Shown here one piece after another: positions 1-7,153 of a stretch of 7,354 bases of DNA. The stretch's first letter is position 1, and each line of letters opens with the position of its first letter. Origin of the DNA: Thiotrichales bacterium (GTDB lineage: Bacteria > Pseudomonadota > Gammaproteobacteria > JAAZVR01); the NCBI GenBank assembly GCA_018623305.1, contig JAAZVR010000051.1, positions 1-7,354 on the forward strand, given 5' to 3'. The notes under the pieces were generated by a model, which searched no databases, was not told the origin of the DNA, and saw nothing but the letters and a program-made list of their open reading frames with translations. Both the position numbers and the translations under genes were made by a program.

Positions 1-261
1 ACCAAATCGATCTAATTTATCTTTAATTTGCCCTGAAGGAATATTAATAGCTTCTCCGATCTTTCCTTCACGAACTTCATGCCCTTCACGCACATCCACC
101 AGTATTACATCGTCATTCATCAGGCGGATCGCTTCTGCAGGGTTTACATTTTTATACCCCTGCATCTTTTCACCAAAAATGCTGTATAACAACATCATAC
201 TAATGATCGCCAAAGCCAAAAACAACGGCCACTGATACACAATAAATTCACTAAAAGTCAT
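1..261 (-). CDS. yibN: Membrane-anchored rhodanese-like protein, YibN type (partial, 3' end outside window)
   Basis: I translated this by hand from the complementary strand: an ATG at 261-259 opens a frame of 87 codons that reaches the window edge without a stop. Residues about 10-29 form one hydrophobic segment (WPLFLALAIISMMLLYSIF), followed by a rhodanese-fold start: NPAEAIRLMN (40-49), the strand and loop VILVDVREGHE (52-61), and GKIGEAINIPSGQI (67-79). The DVRE and G-I-x-x-A-INIP signatures are typical of single-domain rhodaneses. The catalytic cysteine loop lies beyond the edge, so sulfurtransferase activity cannot be judged. The E. coli neighbour yibN has the same plan (N-terminal membrane helix plus rhodanese domain) and the same divergent position next to gpmI, which supports the symbol. 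A GGAAG ribosome site lies 8 bases before the ATG. Physiological role is unclear in the family. Confidence 0.85.
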   Translation of the reverse strand, partial: MTFSEFIVYQWPLFLALAIISMMLLYSIFGEKMQGYKNVNPAEAIRLMNDDVILVDVREGHEVREGKIGEAINIPSGQIKDKLDRFG

Positions 262-295
262 CGGTCAAACTTCCAAATCAACGTTATAAATCCGA

Positions 296-324
296 CTGAT
301 TTTAGCAAGAAAACACTTTATAAT
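296..324 (+). promoter_or_regulatory. Probable sigma70-type promoter of gpmI
   Basis: A perfect TATAAT lies at 319-324. Seventeen bases upstream, CTGATT (296-301) is a weak -35 match (3 of 6). Transcription would begin near 331, leaving a leader of about 44 bases before the gpmI ATG at 375, with an AGGAA ribosome site at 359-363, about 11 bases from the start. The element interleaves with the opposing promoter for the rhodanese gene. Confidence 0.5.
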
Positions 325-327
325 GGA
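299..327 (-). promoter_or_regulatory. Probable promoter of the rhodanese gene (extended -10)
   Basis: Read on the minus strand, TGCTAAAAT (307-299) matches an extended -10 element: TG, one base, then a 5-of-6 match to TATAAT. The -35 position (327-322, TCCATT) is poor, as is common with extended -10 promoters. The start of transcription would fall near 292, giving a leader of about 30 bases to the ATG at 261. Found by eye, not tested. Confidence 0.4.
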
Positions 328-374
328 TAAAATTAAATAAGCACAATTTCATAACCGTAGGAACTTTCATAGAC

Positions 375-1925
375 ATGACAACGATTGCACATCGACCAAC
401 AGGCTTGATTATTTTGGACGGCTGGGCTCACAGCGAAATCACTGAGCACAATGCCATTGCACAAGCCCAAACGCCTAACTTTGATCGTCTATGGAACCAT
501 TACCCCCACAACCTAATCAATACTTCAGGTGAAGTCGTTGGCCTGCCTGATGGACAAATGGGCAACTCCGAAGTCGGCCACCTCAATCTAGGTGCAGGCC
601 GTACGGTCTACCAGAGCTTCACATTGATTAGCAAGCACATCGAAACTGGCGAATTCAACCGAAACTTTGCACTTACAAGCGCAATTGGTCGCGCAGTGAA
701 AGAAAAGCGCGCTGTTCACATTATCGGTTTACTTTCAGACGGCGGTGTTCACAGCCATGAAAACCACTTGCACGCAGCCGTGCGCTTAGCCGCACAATCC
801 GGCGTTGAAGACATCATCGTCCACATCTTTACGGACGGCCGCGACGTCGCACCCAAATCGGCACTGCAGTACATTGATAACATGGAAGCTGTATTTGCTG
901 AAATCGGTAAAGGCCGAATTGCATCTATTATCGGTCGTTACTTTGCTTTAGACCGCGATACTCGTTGGGAACGCACACAAAAAGCCTACGATCTGATTAC
1001 AACAGGAGAAGCTGATTTCACAGCAACCTCAGCTAAAGAAGCGGTTGAAATGGCATACGAGCGCGGCGAAACGGATGAATTTATTCAATCCACCGTTATC
1101 ACATCATCGAATGATACACACCGCATGGATGACGGCGATGTGGCTATTTTCATGAACTACCGTGCTGATCGAGCACGCCAGCTAACAAAAGCCTTTATCA
1201 CAGAAGATTTCACGTGCTTCCATCGCGAACACAGCCCGTTGTTGCGAGATTTTGTCACACTGACGGAATACAACAAAAACTTCAAAGTCTCAGTGGCTTT
1301 CCCTCCTGAAAACTTGAAAAACACATTTGGTGAATACGTTTCAGATCAAGGCCTTAAACAGCTTCGCATCGCAGAAACAGAAAAATACGCACACGTCACG
1401 TTTTTCTTAAACGGCGGCAAAGAAGAGCCATTTAAAGGTGAAGATCGTATCTTGATCCCTTCTCCAAAAGTCGCAACTTACGACCTAAAACCTGAAATGA
1501 GCGTTGCTGAAATCGCAGACGCATTGACTGCAGCGATCGCGGAAGGCACTTACGACACATTTATCTGTAACTTTGCAAACCCAGACATGGTTGGCCACTC
1601 GGGCGATTTAGAAGCAACAATCAAAGCCATCGAGGCAACAGACACAGCCCTGGGTCGCGTCATGGATGCTATCGAAGCTGCTGACGGTGAATTAGTTGTC
1701 ACAGCCGACCACGGCAACGCTGAAAAATTGATGAACGAAGAAACAGGCCAGCCTCATACGGCGCACACAACCAACCCAGTTCCAATCGCCTACTTTGGCA
1801 AACGCCCTGCTTCAATTCGTGACAACGGAGCTTTGCCTGACGTAATGCCAACCCTACTTCATCTTATGGGCCTCGAAAAACCACAAGAAATGACTGGCGT
1901 ATCGTTGATTCAACTGGACGCATGA
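375..1925 (+). CDS. gpmI: 2,3-bisphosphoglycerate-independent phosphoglycerate mutase
   Basis: This cytosolic glycolytic and gluconeogenic enzyme interconverts 3- and 2-phosphoglycerate through a phosphoserine intermediate, normally with two Mn ions. The 516-residue product is full length for the family (about 510-515). All key residues are visible: D15 in the opening ILDGW strand, the nucleophile S65 in GNSEVGH, H126 in DGGVHSH, the TDGRD loop (153-157), R188 and R194 around GRY and DRDTRW, R263 and R266 in NYRADRA, K337, then the metal ligands D404 and H408 (NPDMVGH), D445 and H446 (TADHGN) and H464 (HTAHTTNP). The alkaline-phosphatase-type domain is thus split around the inserted transferase domain, as expected. 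The ATG at 375 puts the first aspartate at the usual depth. The stop overlaps the next gene by four bases (ATGA), suggesting coupled translation. Also known as gpmM or pgmI. No defects seen. Confidence 0.98.
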   Translation: MTTIAHRPTGLIILDGWAHSEITEHNAIAQAQTPNFDRLWNHYPHNLINTSGEVVGLPDGQMGNSEVGHLNLGAGRTVYQSFTLISKHIETGEFNRNFALTSAIGRAVKEKRAVHIIGLLSDGGVHSHENHLHAAVRLAAQSGVEDIIVHIFTDGRDVAPKSALQYIDNMEAVFAEIGKGRIASIIGRYFALDRDTRWERTQKAYDLITTGEADFTATSAKEAVEMAYERGETDEFIQSTVITSSNDTHRMDDGDVAIFMNYRADRARQLTKAFITEDFTCFHREHSPLLRDFVTLTEYNKNFKVSVAFPPENLKNTFGEYVSDQGLKQLRIAETEKYAHVTFFLNGGKEEPFKGEDRILIPSPKVATYDLKPEMSVAEIADALTAAIAEGTYDTFICNFANPDMVGHSGDLEATIKAIEATDTALGRVMDAIEAADGELVVTADHGNAEKLMNEETGQPHTAHTTNPVPIAYFGKRPASIRDNGALPDVMPTLLHLMGLEKPQEMTGVSLIQLDA

Positions 1926-2587
1926 AGCGCCTAGTCACATTAGTATTTTTGTGTCTGATGTCGTTCAATACGGCATCGGCGCAAAGCATTCAAACAATAG
2001 AAGAAGAACTTAACAACAACCAAACACTTTTGGAACAGCTTAGCCTTGAACTGCAAAAACAAATCGTTCTTAATCAATACACCGAAGCTCAAGTTTTAAA
2101 AAGCCTTACTCAAGCCTGCCTCAACAATATTCATACACTTAAGCTCGAACTCGCTGCCGCACAGAAACAAAAAACCTCAACCCCACAGCCTCCGCACCAC
2201 ACTCTGCGAAAACCAAAATCACTACCTAAACAACAAAAAACAAACAACCAATGGCCTATGCCAGGCAACATCTCCATTCACCCCGAACAGCCTCATGCTC
2301 GCATCATCACTCACCAATCTCCACAACCAGTTAGAGCACCCTCTGACGGTCAAGTCATTTTTAGCGAAACAACTGAATTACTTGGACACCTCATCATCAT
2401 TAGGCATAAAAATCATTACATGAGCCTATACGGCCATATTCACACTCCTCTTGTCAAAACTCACCAGAAAGTCAAAGCTGGCGACGTTATCGCAAGCAAC
2501 ACTCAAAAGCTCGTCTTTGAAGTCCGCAGAAAAGGCCTCAAAACCTCTCCAGAACGCTGGTTGCAAAAGTCTTCTAAACTTCATTAA
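1922..2587 (+). CDS. envC: Short EnvC-like murein hydrolase activator (degenerate LytM/M23 domain)
   Basis: The 221-residue product starts with a signal peptide (MKRLV, hydrophobic core, likely cleavage ASA-QS after residue 20), so it should act in the periplasm. Residues about 22-85 are a Gln/Leu/Glu-rich helix expected to form a coiled coil. Residues about 86-110 are a basic, Pro/Lys/Gln-rich linker. Residues 111-215 are a LytM/M23 domain with close resemblance to EnvC: WPMPG, SDGQVIF, HYMSLYGH, VKAGDVIA, FEVRRKG, PERWL. The zinc ligands are missing: the HxxxD site is P124 and I128 by my alignment, and the HxH site is K196 and V198. In E. coli such a domain does not cut murein but activates amidases AmiA and AmiB under FtsEX control. 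The position behind gpmI, with ATGA overlap, also matches envC. Odd points are the length (E. coli EnvC is 419 residues) and 13 histidines. No frameshift explains the shortness. The family call is firm; an equivalent role is inferred. Confidence 0.85.
   Translation: MKRLVTLVFLCLMSFNTASAQSIQTIEEELNNNQTLLEQLSLELQKQIVLNQYTEAQVLKSLTQACLNNIHTLKLELAAAQKQKTSTPQPPHHTLRKPKSLPKQQKTNNQWPMPGNISIHPEQPHARIITHQSPQPVRAPSDGQVIFSETTELLGHLIIIRHKNHYMSLYGHIHTPLVKTHQKVKAGDVIASNTQKLVFEVRRKGLKTSPERWLQKSSKLH
2161..2340 (+). other. C-rich, G-poor stretch in envC, possible Rho loading (rut-like) region
   Basis: By direct count the coding strand here has 69 C and 17 G in 180 bases, and the first 120 bases hold 53 A, 43 C, 14 T and only 10 G. 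RNA that is rich in C, poor in G and little structured is the known preference of the Rho primary site. It covers the Pro/Lys/Gln linker and the start of the LytM domain. No intrinsic terminator is visible between envC and gltB, so Rho-dependent termination is one possible way the two units are separated. It could equally be just a consequence of the encoded amino acids. Confidence 0.25.
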
Positions 2588-2600
2588 TTTCTAATATAAT
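2572..2600 (+). promoter_or_regulatory. Probable promoter of gltBD
   Basis: A perfect TATAAT at 2595-2600 lies just after the envC stop. The best-spaced -35 (2572-2577, TTCTAA, 17-base spacer) is weak and lies within the last envC codons, which may mean an activator is needed. Transcription would start near 2607, giving a leader of about 56 bases. A second candidate lies downstream: TTGACT at 2611-2616 (5 of 6 to the -35 consensus) with TAACAG at 2633-2638 at 16-base spacing, whose -10 is poor. I favour the first. Confidence 0.45.
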
Positions 2601-2662
2601 TACACCCCATTTGACTAGTTAAAAATCAGTCTTAACAGACATAGAAATTCAAGCGGAAAATT

Positions 2663-5600
2663 ATGAGCGAATATAAAGGTATCAATATCGGCGGGATGTA
2701 CGATCCTGCTTTTGAAACGGAGAACTGTGGTTTCGGTTTGATCGCACACATGAAAGGTCAAGCAAGCCATACCCTAGTTGAGACAGCAATCGAGTCTTTG
2801 GCTCGCATGACTCACCGTGGCGGCGTTGCCGCAGACTGCTGCTCGGGCGACGGCTGTGGTCTTTTGCTGCAAAAACCGGATTCATTTTTCAAAAGCTATG
2901 CACAAAGCAACGGCATCAATCTTAAGGACCATTATGCAGTCGGCATGATTTTCTTAAACACTGACGCCGATAAAGCAGCGAAGGCGCGTGAGACTTTAGA
3001 GAGCAAGTTATCAGCAAATGGCTGTACTGTTGCAGGCTGGCGTGTTGTACCTACAGAAGATGCTGTATTGGGCATGCAAGCTAAATCAATCCTTCCAGGT
3101 ATTGAACAAGTCTACGTCAATGCTGGCAAAGGTATGACAGAAGCTGAATTTAACCGTGCAATGTTCGTCGCTCGTCGTCAAACTGAGATGGAAATCGAGC
3201 CGAATGATGAAATGTTCTATGTTGTTTCATTGAATTCTCGCTTGATTGGTTACAAAGGCCTCGTAATGCCACGTGACCTTCCGAAGTTCTATCAAGACTT
3301 AAATGACTCAACGTTTGAATCTGCGATTTGTTCTTACCACCAACGTTTCTCTACGAATACGATGCCACAATGGCGTTTGGCTCAACCATTCCGTTTCCTA
3401 GCTCATAACGGTGAGTTAAACACTATCCGTGGCAACCGTAACTGGGCGGTTGCGCGAGAAGGTAAATTTAAGACTGATTTAATTCCGAACTTGGGTGAAT
3501 TGAAACCGATTGTTTCTCAAACAGGTTCTGACTCAAACTCATTAGATAACATGCTTGAAGTTCTAATGATGGGTGATATGGATGTTTATCGCGCATTGCG
3601 TTTGATGATTCCACCAGCTTGGCAGAACGTGCCTCACATGGATCCTGAACTGCGTGCATTCTATGAGTACAACTCAATGCACATGGAACCTTGGGACGGC
3701 CCAGCAGGCATGGTTATCACTGACGGTCGCTTGGCAATGTGTGGTGTTGACCGCAACGGTCTTCGCCCAACACGTTATGTCATTACAAAAGATGGTCACA
3801 TTACATACGCTTCAGAAATCGGTGTGTACGATTACGCACCTGAAGACGTTGTATCTAAAGGCCGCTTGAAGCCAGGCCAATTGATTGCAGTCGATACTGA
3901 AACCGGTGAGATGTTCAAACCTGAAGACATCGACCAAATCTTGAAATCAGGCCAGCCTTACCAAGCGTGGATGAAAGAAAACTACAACGTTTTAGACACA
4001 GACACAGCACAAGACAACAATGCGGCTGCAATGGATGATGAAGATGCACACACGTATCAGAAATACTTCCAAGTGTCATTTGAAGAACGCGATCAAATCA
4101 TTCGTGTATTGGCTGAAAATGGCCAAGAAGCAACAGGCTCAATGGGCGATGATGCACCATTCCCTGTACTTTCACGCAATGCACGTTCAGTCTACGACTA
4201 CTTCCGTCAAATGTTTGCTCAGGTGACAAATCCACCAATTGACCCATTACGCGAGTCAATCGTTATGTCACTGAACACTTGTTACGGTCGCGAATTGAAT
4301 GTCTTTGAAGAAACCGCAGAACATGCGAAACGTTTGGAGTCTCACTCTCCAATCTTGTCACCTAGCATGTTTGGTAAATTGTTGAGCTTTAACGAGCCTG
4401 GCTACGATGCTGTCAGTTTCTCATTGAACTACAACCCTGAACAAACGAACCTAAAAGACGCGATCATTGCCTTAACAAACGCTGCTGTAGAAGCCGTAAA
4501 AGCGGGCAAAACGATTCTTGTATTGTCTGACAAAGACATCGAAGCAGGTTTGTTAACGATTCACGCTTCAATGGCAACAGGCGCTGTTCACCACCGTTTA
4601 ACACGTGAAGGCCTACGTTGTGATGCCAACATTGTGGTTGAAACTGCAACCGCGCGTGACCCACATCACTTTGCTGTGTTGTTTGGTTATGGCGCGACGG
4701 CGGTTTACCCATACATGGCTTATGAATCCATTCGTGATATGTTGCGCACGAAAGAATTGTCTGATGAGCATGATTTTGCTTACTACATCAACAACTTCCG
4801 CAAAGGTATCGCAAAAGGCCTATTGAAAATCCTATCTAAAATGGGTATTTCAACGATTGCTTCTTACCGTGGCGCTCAATTGTTTGAAGCAGTGGGCTTA
4901 ACGAAAGACATCGTTGACCTATGTTTCACAGGTACATCGACACGCATCGAAGGTGCGACATTCCAGCATTTGGAAGACGACCTTAAAACTGTTGCAAAAC
5001 GTGCATTCAACAAACGTCGCACGATTCAACAAGGTGGCTTGTTGAAATACGTCCACGGTGGCGAAGATCACGCTTACAACCCAGATGTTGTGAACTACTT
5101 GCGTGACGCGGTTCAAAAAGGGGACCAAGCGGCATACGACAAGTTTGCTGAATTGGTTAACAACCGCGCACCGATGGTCTTACGTGACTTGTTAAAAGTA
5201 AAAGACACGGGCAATTCAATTTCGATTGACGAAGTTGAATCGGTTGAATCAATTTTGAAACGATTCGACTCTGCAGGTATTTCTTTGGGTGCACTATCAC
5301 CTGAAGCCCATGAGTCACTGGCAACCGCGATGAACCGTTTGGGCGCTCGCTCAAACTCAGGTGAAGGCGGTGAAGATCCAGCGCGTTACGGCACAGAAAA
5401 AATGTCGAAAATCAAACAGATTGCGACAGGTCGTTTCGGCGTAACACCGCATTACTTAGTGAATGCTGAAGTGCTACAGATTAAAGTGGCTCAAGGTGCG
5501 AAGCCAGGTGAAGGCGGTCAGTTGCCAGGCCACAAAGTCGATAACTACATCGGTATGCTGCGTAACGCAAACCCAGGTGTAACGTTAATCTCGCCTCCGC

Positions 5601-7141
5601 CTCACCACGATATCTATTCGATTGAGGATTTGGCTCAGTTGATTTACGACTTGAAGCAAATCAACCCTCAAGCAAAAGTTTCAGTAAAACTGGTTTCTGA
5701 ACCTGGTGTAGGTACGATTGCAGCCGGTGTTGCCAAGGCCTACGCGGACTTGATTACGATTTCAGGTTACGACGGTGGTACAGGTGCATCGCCAATCACT
5801 TCAGTTAAATACGCAGGTAATCCATTTGAAATGGGCCTAGCGGAAACTCACCAAGTATTACGTGCAAATGACCTGCGTGGACAAGTTGAAGTTCAAGCCG
5901 ACGGTGGTTTGAAAACAGGCCTAGACGTGATTAAAGCGGCGATGTTGGGTGCGGAATCATTTGGTTTCGGTACAGCACCAATGATTGCTCTAGGTTGTAA
6001 ATACCTACGAATCTGTCACTTGAATACCTGTGCAGTAGGTGTTGCGACTCAGAACGAGCGTTTACGTAAAGAACACTTCATCGGATTGCCAGAGATGGTA
6101 ATGAACTACTTCAAATTTGTAGTTCAAGAAGTGCGTGAAATCATGGCGCAACTGGGTGTTCGTACTCTGGTTGAATTGGTCGGTCGCACAGACTTGCTTG
6201 AAGTCATCGAAGGCGTCACTGAAAAACAAGCAAACCTTGATTTGCAACCATTGTTGTCAACAGATGGCATTCCTGCTGATAAACCGCAAACTTGTCAGGT
6301 TGAGCGTAATAATCCTTGGGATAAAGGCGACATCGCAGAAAAAATGGTTGAAACCGTATTACCAACGATCGAAGCGAAAACAGGTGGCGAGTTCGAATTT
6401 GACCTTATCAACACAGGTCGTTCAATTGGTGCTCGTGTTTCTGGCGAAATCGCTCGTCGTTACGGCAACTTCGGCATGGAAGATGCGCCAATCAAGTTGA
6501 AATTGAAAGGCATCGCCGGTCAATCATTCGGCGTATTTAACGCAGGTGGTTTGGAAATGTATCTTGAAGGCGATGCCAACGACTACGTTGGTAAAGGCAT
6601 GGCCGCAGGTAAATTGGTCATTACACCACCGGCTGGCAGCGCATTCGAAGCAAAATCAACACCGATTGTCGGTAACACATGTTTATACGGTGCGACAGGC
6701 GGTAAGCTATTCGCAGACGGTACGGGTGGAGAACGTTTCGGCGTGCGTAACTCAGGTTCAACGGCTGTAGTCACAGGTGTGGGCGACCACGGTTGTGAAT
6801 ACATGACTGGCGGTATCATCGTCAGCCTTGGTACTACAGGCATCAACTTCGGTTCAGGTATGTCAGGTGGTTATGCCTTTGTTCTAGACCAAGATAACAG
6901 CTTCCCTGATCGTTATAACCCAGAGATGGTTGATATCAACCGCATCGAATCACAAGACACGGCGAACTACCGTAAAAAATTAAAGTCTTTGATTGAAGAG
7001 TTCGTTGCTGAAACGAACAGTGATTGGGGTCGAGAGGTGTTAGAAAACTTCGAAAACTTCTTACCGAAGTTCTGGTTGGTCAAGCCTAAAGCGCTTGAAC
7101 TCGACAAGCTTTGGAACATGATGCACAAAGACGCGGACTAA
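2663..7141 (+). CDS. gltB: Glutamate synthase (NADPH) large subunit
   Basis: GltB, the alpha subunit of cytosolic GOGAT, hydrolyses glutamine and channels the ammonia to a flavin site where 2-oxoglutarate is reduced to glutamate. At 1492 residues it is normal size. Residues 1-21 are a propeptide; C22 in NCGFGLIAH would become the N-terminal nucleophile of the class II glutaminase domain (to about 420), with R52 (THRGG), N249-G250 (HNGELN) and D290 (GSDSNS). A central domain follows (about 465-770, GSMGDD at 492-497). The FMN synthase domain (about 870-1200) has GEGGEDP (900-906), PGEGGQLPG from 948, K1009 and GYDGGTGAS from 1035. The [3Fe-4S] cysteines are C1112, C1118 and C1123, in the usual C-x5-C-x4-C spacing. 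A glycine-rich beta-helix fills about 1230-1410. An in-frame TAG at 2642-2644 excludes a longer start; the ribosome site (GCGGAA, 2653-2658) is modest. gltD follows after 12 bases. The odd point is C59-C60 near a conserved glycine loop. Confidence 0.98.
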   Translation: MSEYKGINIGGMYDPAFETENCGFGLIAHMKGQASHTLVETAIESLARMTHRGGVAADCCSGDGCGLLLQKPDSFFKSYAQSNGINLKDHYAVGMIFLNTDADKAAKARETLESKLSANGCTVAGWRVVPTEDAVLGMQAKSILPGIEQVYVNAGKGMTEAEFNRAMFVARRQTEMEIEPNDEMFYVVSLNSRLIGYKGLVMPRDLPKFYQDLNDSTFESAICSYHQRFSTNTMPQWRLAQPFRFLAHNGELNTIRGNRNWAVAREGKFKTDLIPNLGELKPIVSQTGSDSNSLDNMLEVLMMGDMDVYRALRLMIPPAWQNVPHMDPELRAFYEYNSMHMEPWDGPAGMVITDGRLAMCGVDRNGLRPTRYVITKDGHITYASEIGVYDYAPEDVVSKGRLKPGQLIAVDTETGEMFKPEDIDQILKSGQPYQAWMKENYNVLDTDTAQDNNAAAMDDEDAHTYQKYFQVSFEERDQIIRVLAENGQEATGSMGDDAPFPVLSRNARSVYDYFRQMFAQVTNPPIDPLRESIVMSLNTCYGRELNVFEETAEHAKRLESHSPILSPSMFGKLLSFNEPGYDAVSFSLNYNPEQTNLKDAIIALTNAAVEAVKAGKTILVLSDKDIEAGLLTIHASMATGAVHHRLTREGLRCDANIVVETATARDPHHFAVLFGYGATAVYPYMAYESIRDMLRTKELSDEHDFAYYINNFRKGIAKGLLKILSKMGISTIASYRGAQLFEAVGLTKDIVDLCFTGTSTRIEGATFQHLEDDLKTVAKRAFNKRRTIQQGGLLKYVHGGEDHAYNPDVVNYLRDAVQKGDQAAYDKFAELVNNRAPMVLRDLLKVKDTGNSISIDEVESVESILKRFDSAGISLGALSPEAHESLATAMNRLGARSNSGEGGEDPARYGTEKMSKIKQIATGRFGVTPHYLVNAEVLQIKVAQGAKPGEGGQLPGHKVDNYIGMLRNANPGVTLISPPPHHDIYSIEDLAQLIYDLKQINPQAKVSVKLVSEPGVGTIAAGVAKAYADLITISGYDGGTGASPITSVKYAGNPFEMGLAETHQVLRANDLRGQVEVQADGGLKTGLDVIKAAMLGAESFGFGTAPMIALGCKYLRICHLNTCAVGVATQNERLRKEHFIGLPEMVMNYFKFVVQEVREIMAQLGVRTLVELVGRTDLLEVIEGVTEKQANLDLQPLLSTDGIPADKPQTCQVERNNPWDKGDIAEKMVETVLPTIEAKTGGEFEFDLINTGRSIGARVSGEIARRYGNFGMEDAPIKLKLKGIAGQSFGVFNAGGLEMYLEGDANDYVGKGMAAGKLVITPPAGSAFEAKSTPIVGNTCLYGATGGKLFADGTGGERFGVRNSGSTAVVTGVGDHGCEYMTGGIIVSLGTTGINFGSGMSGGYAFVLDQDNSFPDRYNPEMVDINRIESQDTANYRKKLKSLIEEFVAETNSDWGREVLENFENFLPKFWLVKPKALELDKLWNMMHKDAD

Positions 7142-7145
7142 GGAG
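7139..7145 (+). promoter_or_regulatory. gltD ribosome binding site overlapping the gltB stop codon
   Basis: The gltB stop TAA (7139-7141) is part of a strong Shine-Dalgarno sequence, TAAGGAG, eight bases before the gltD ATG at 7154. Ribosomes ending gltB would sit on this site, which favours coupled, balanced synthesis of the two subunits. Confidence 0.8.
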
Positions 7146-7153
7146 ACACGAAA

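Noticed and set aside
1922..1990. EnvC-like protein as a lipoprotein through C11
   Set aside because: The cysteine comes only about seven residues after the charged start, too early for a lipobox, while a normal signal peptidase site (ASA-QS) is present at residue 20.
1922..2587. A frameshift or internal deletion relic in envC
   Set aside because: The frame runs unbroken from a start overlapping gpmI through signal peptide, helix and complete LytM domain. There is no spare DNA encoding the missing coiled coil in another frame, because gpmI ends where envC begins.
2611..2640. A 5-base inverted repeat, GTTAA (2618-2622) and TTAAC (2632-2636), plus an ACTAGT palindrome, as an operator or terminator before gltB
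   Set aside because: The stem is short and A/T only, and no U tract follows, so it cannot be an intrinsic terminator. As an operator it matches no motif I can name, and repeats of this size arise often by chance in A/T-rich DNA.
2601..2662. A riboswitch or attenuator in the gltB leader
   Set aside because: The leader is only about 56 bases, A/T-rich, with no stable hairpin, no leader peptide and no known aptamer pattern.
6583..6846. An open frame of 87 codons on the minus strand within gltB
   Set aside because: It lies opposite the glycine-rich beta-helix of gltB, has no recognisable domain, and is explained by the base bias of the overlying codons.
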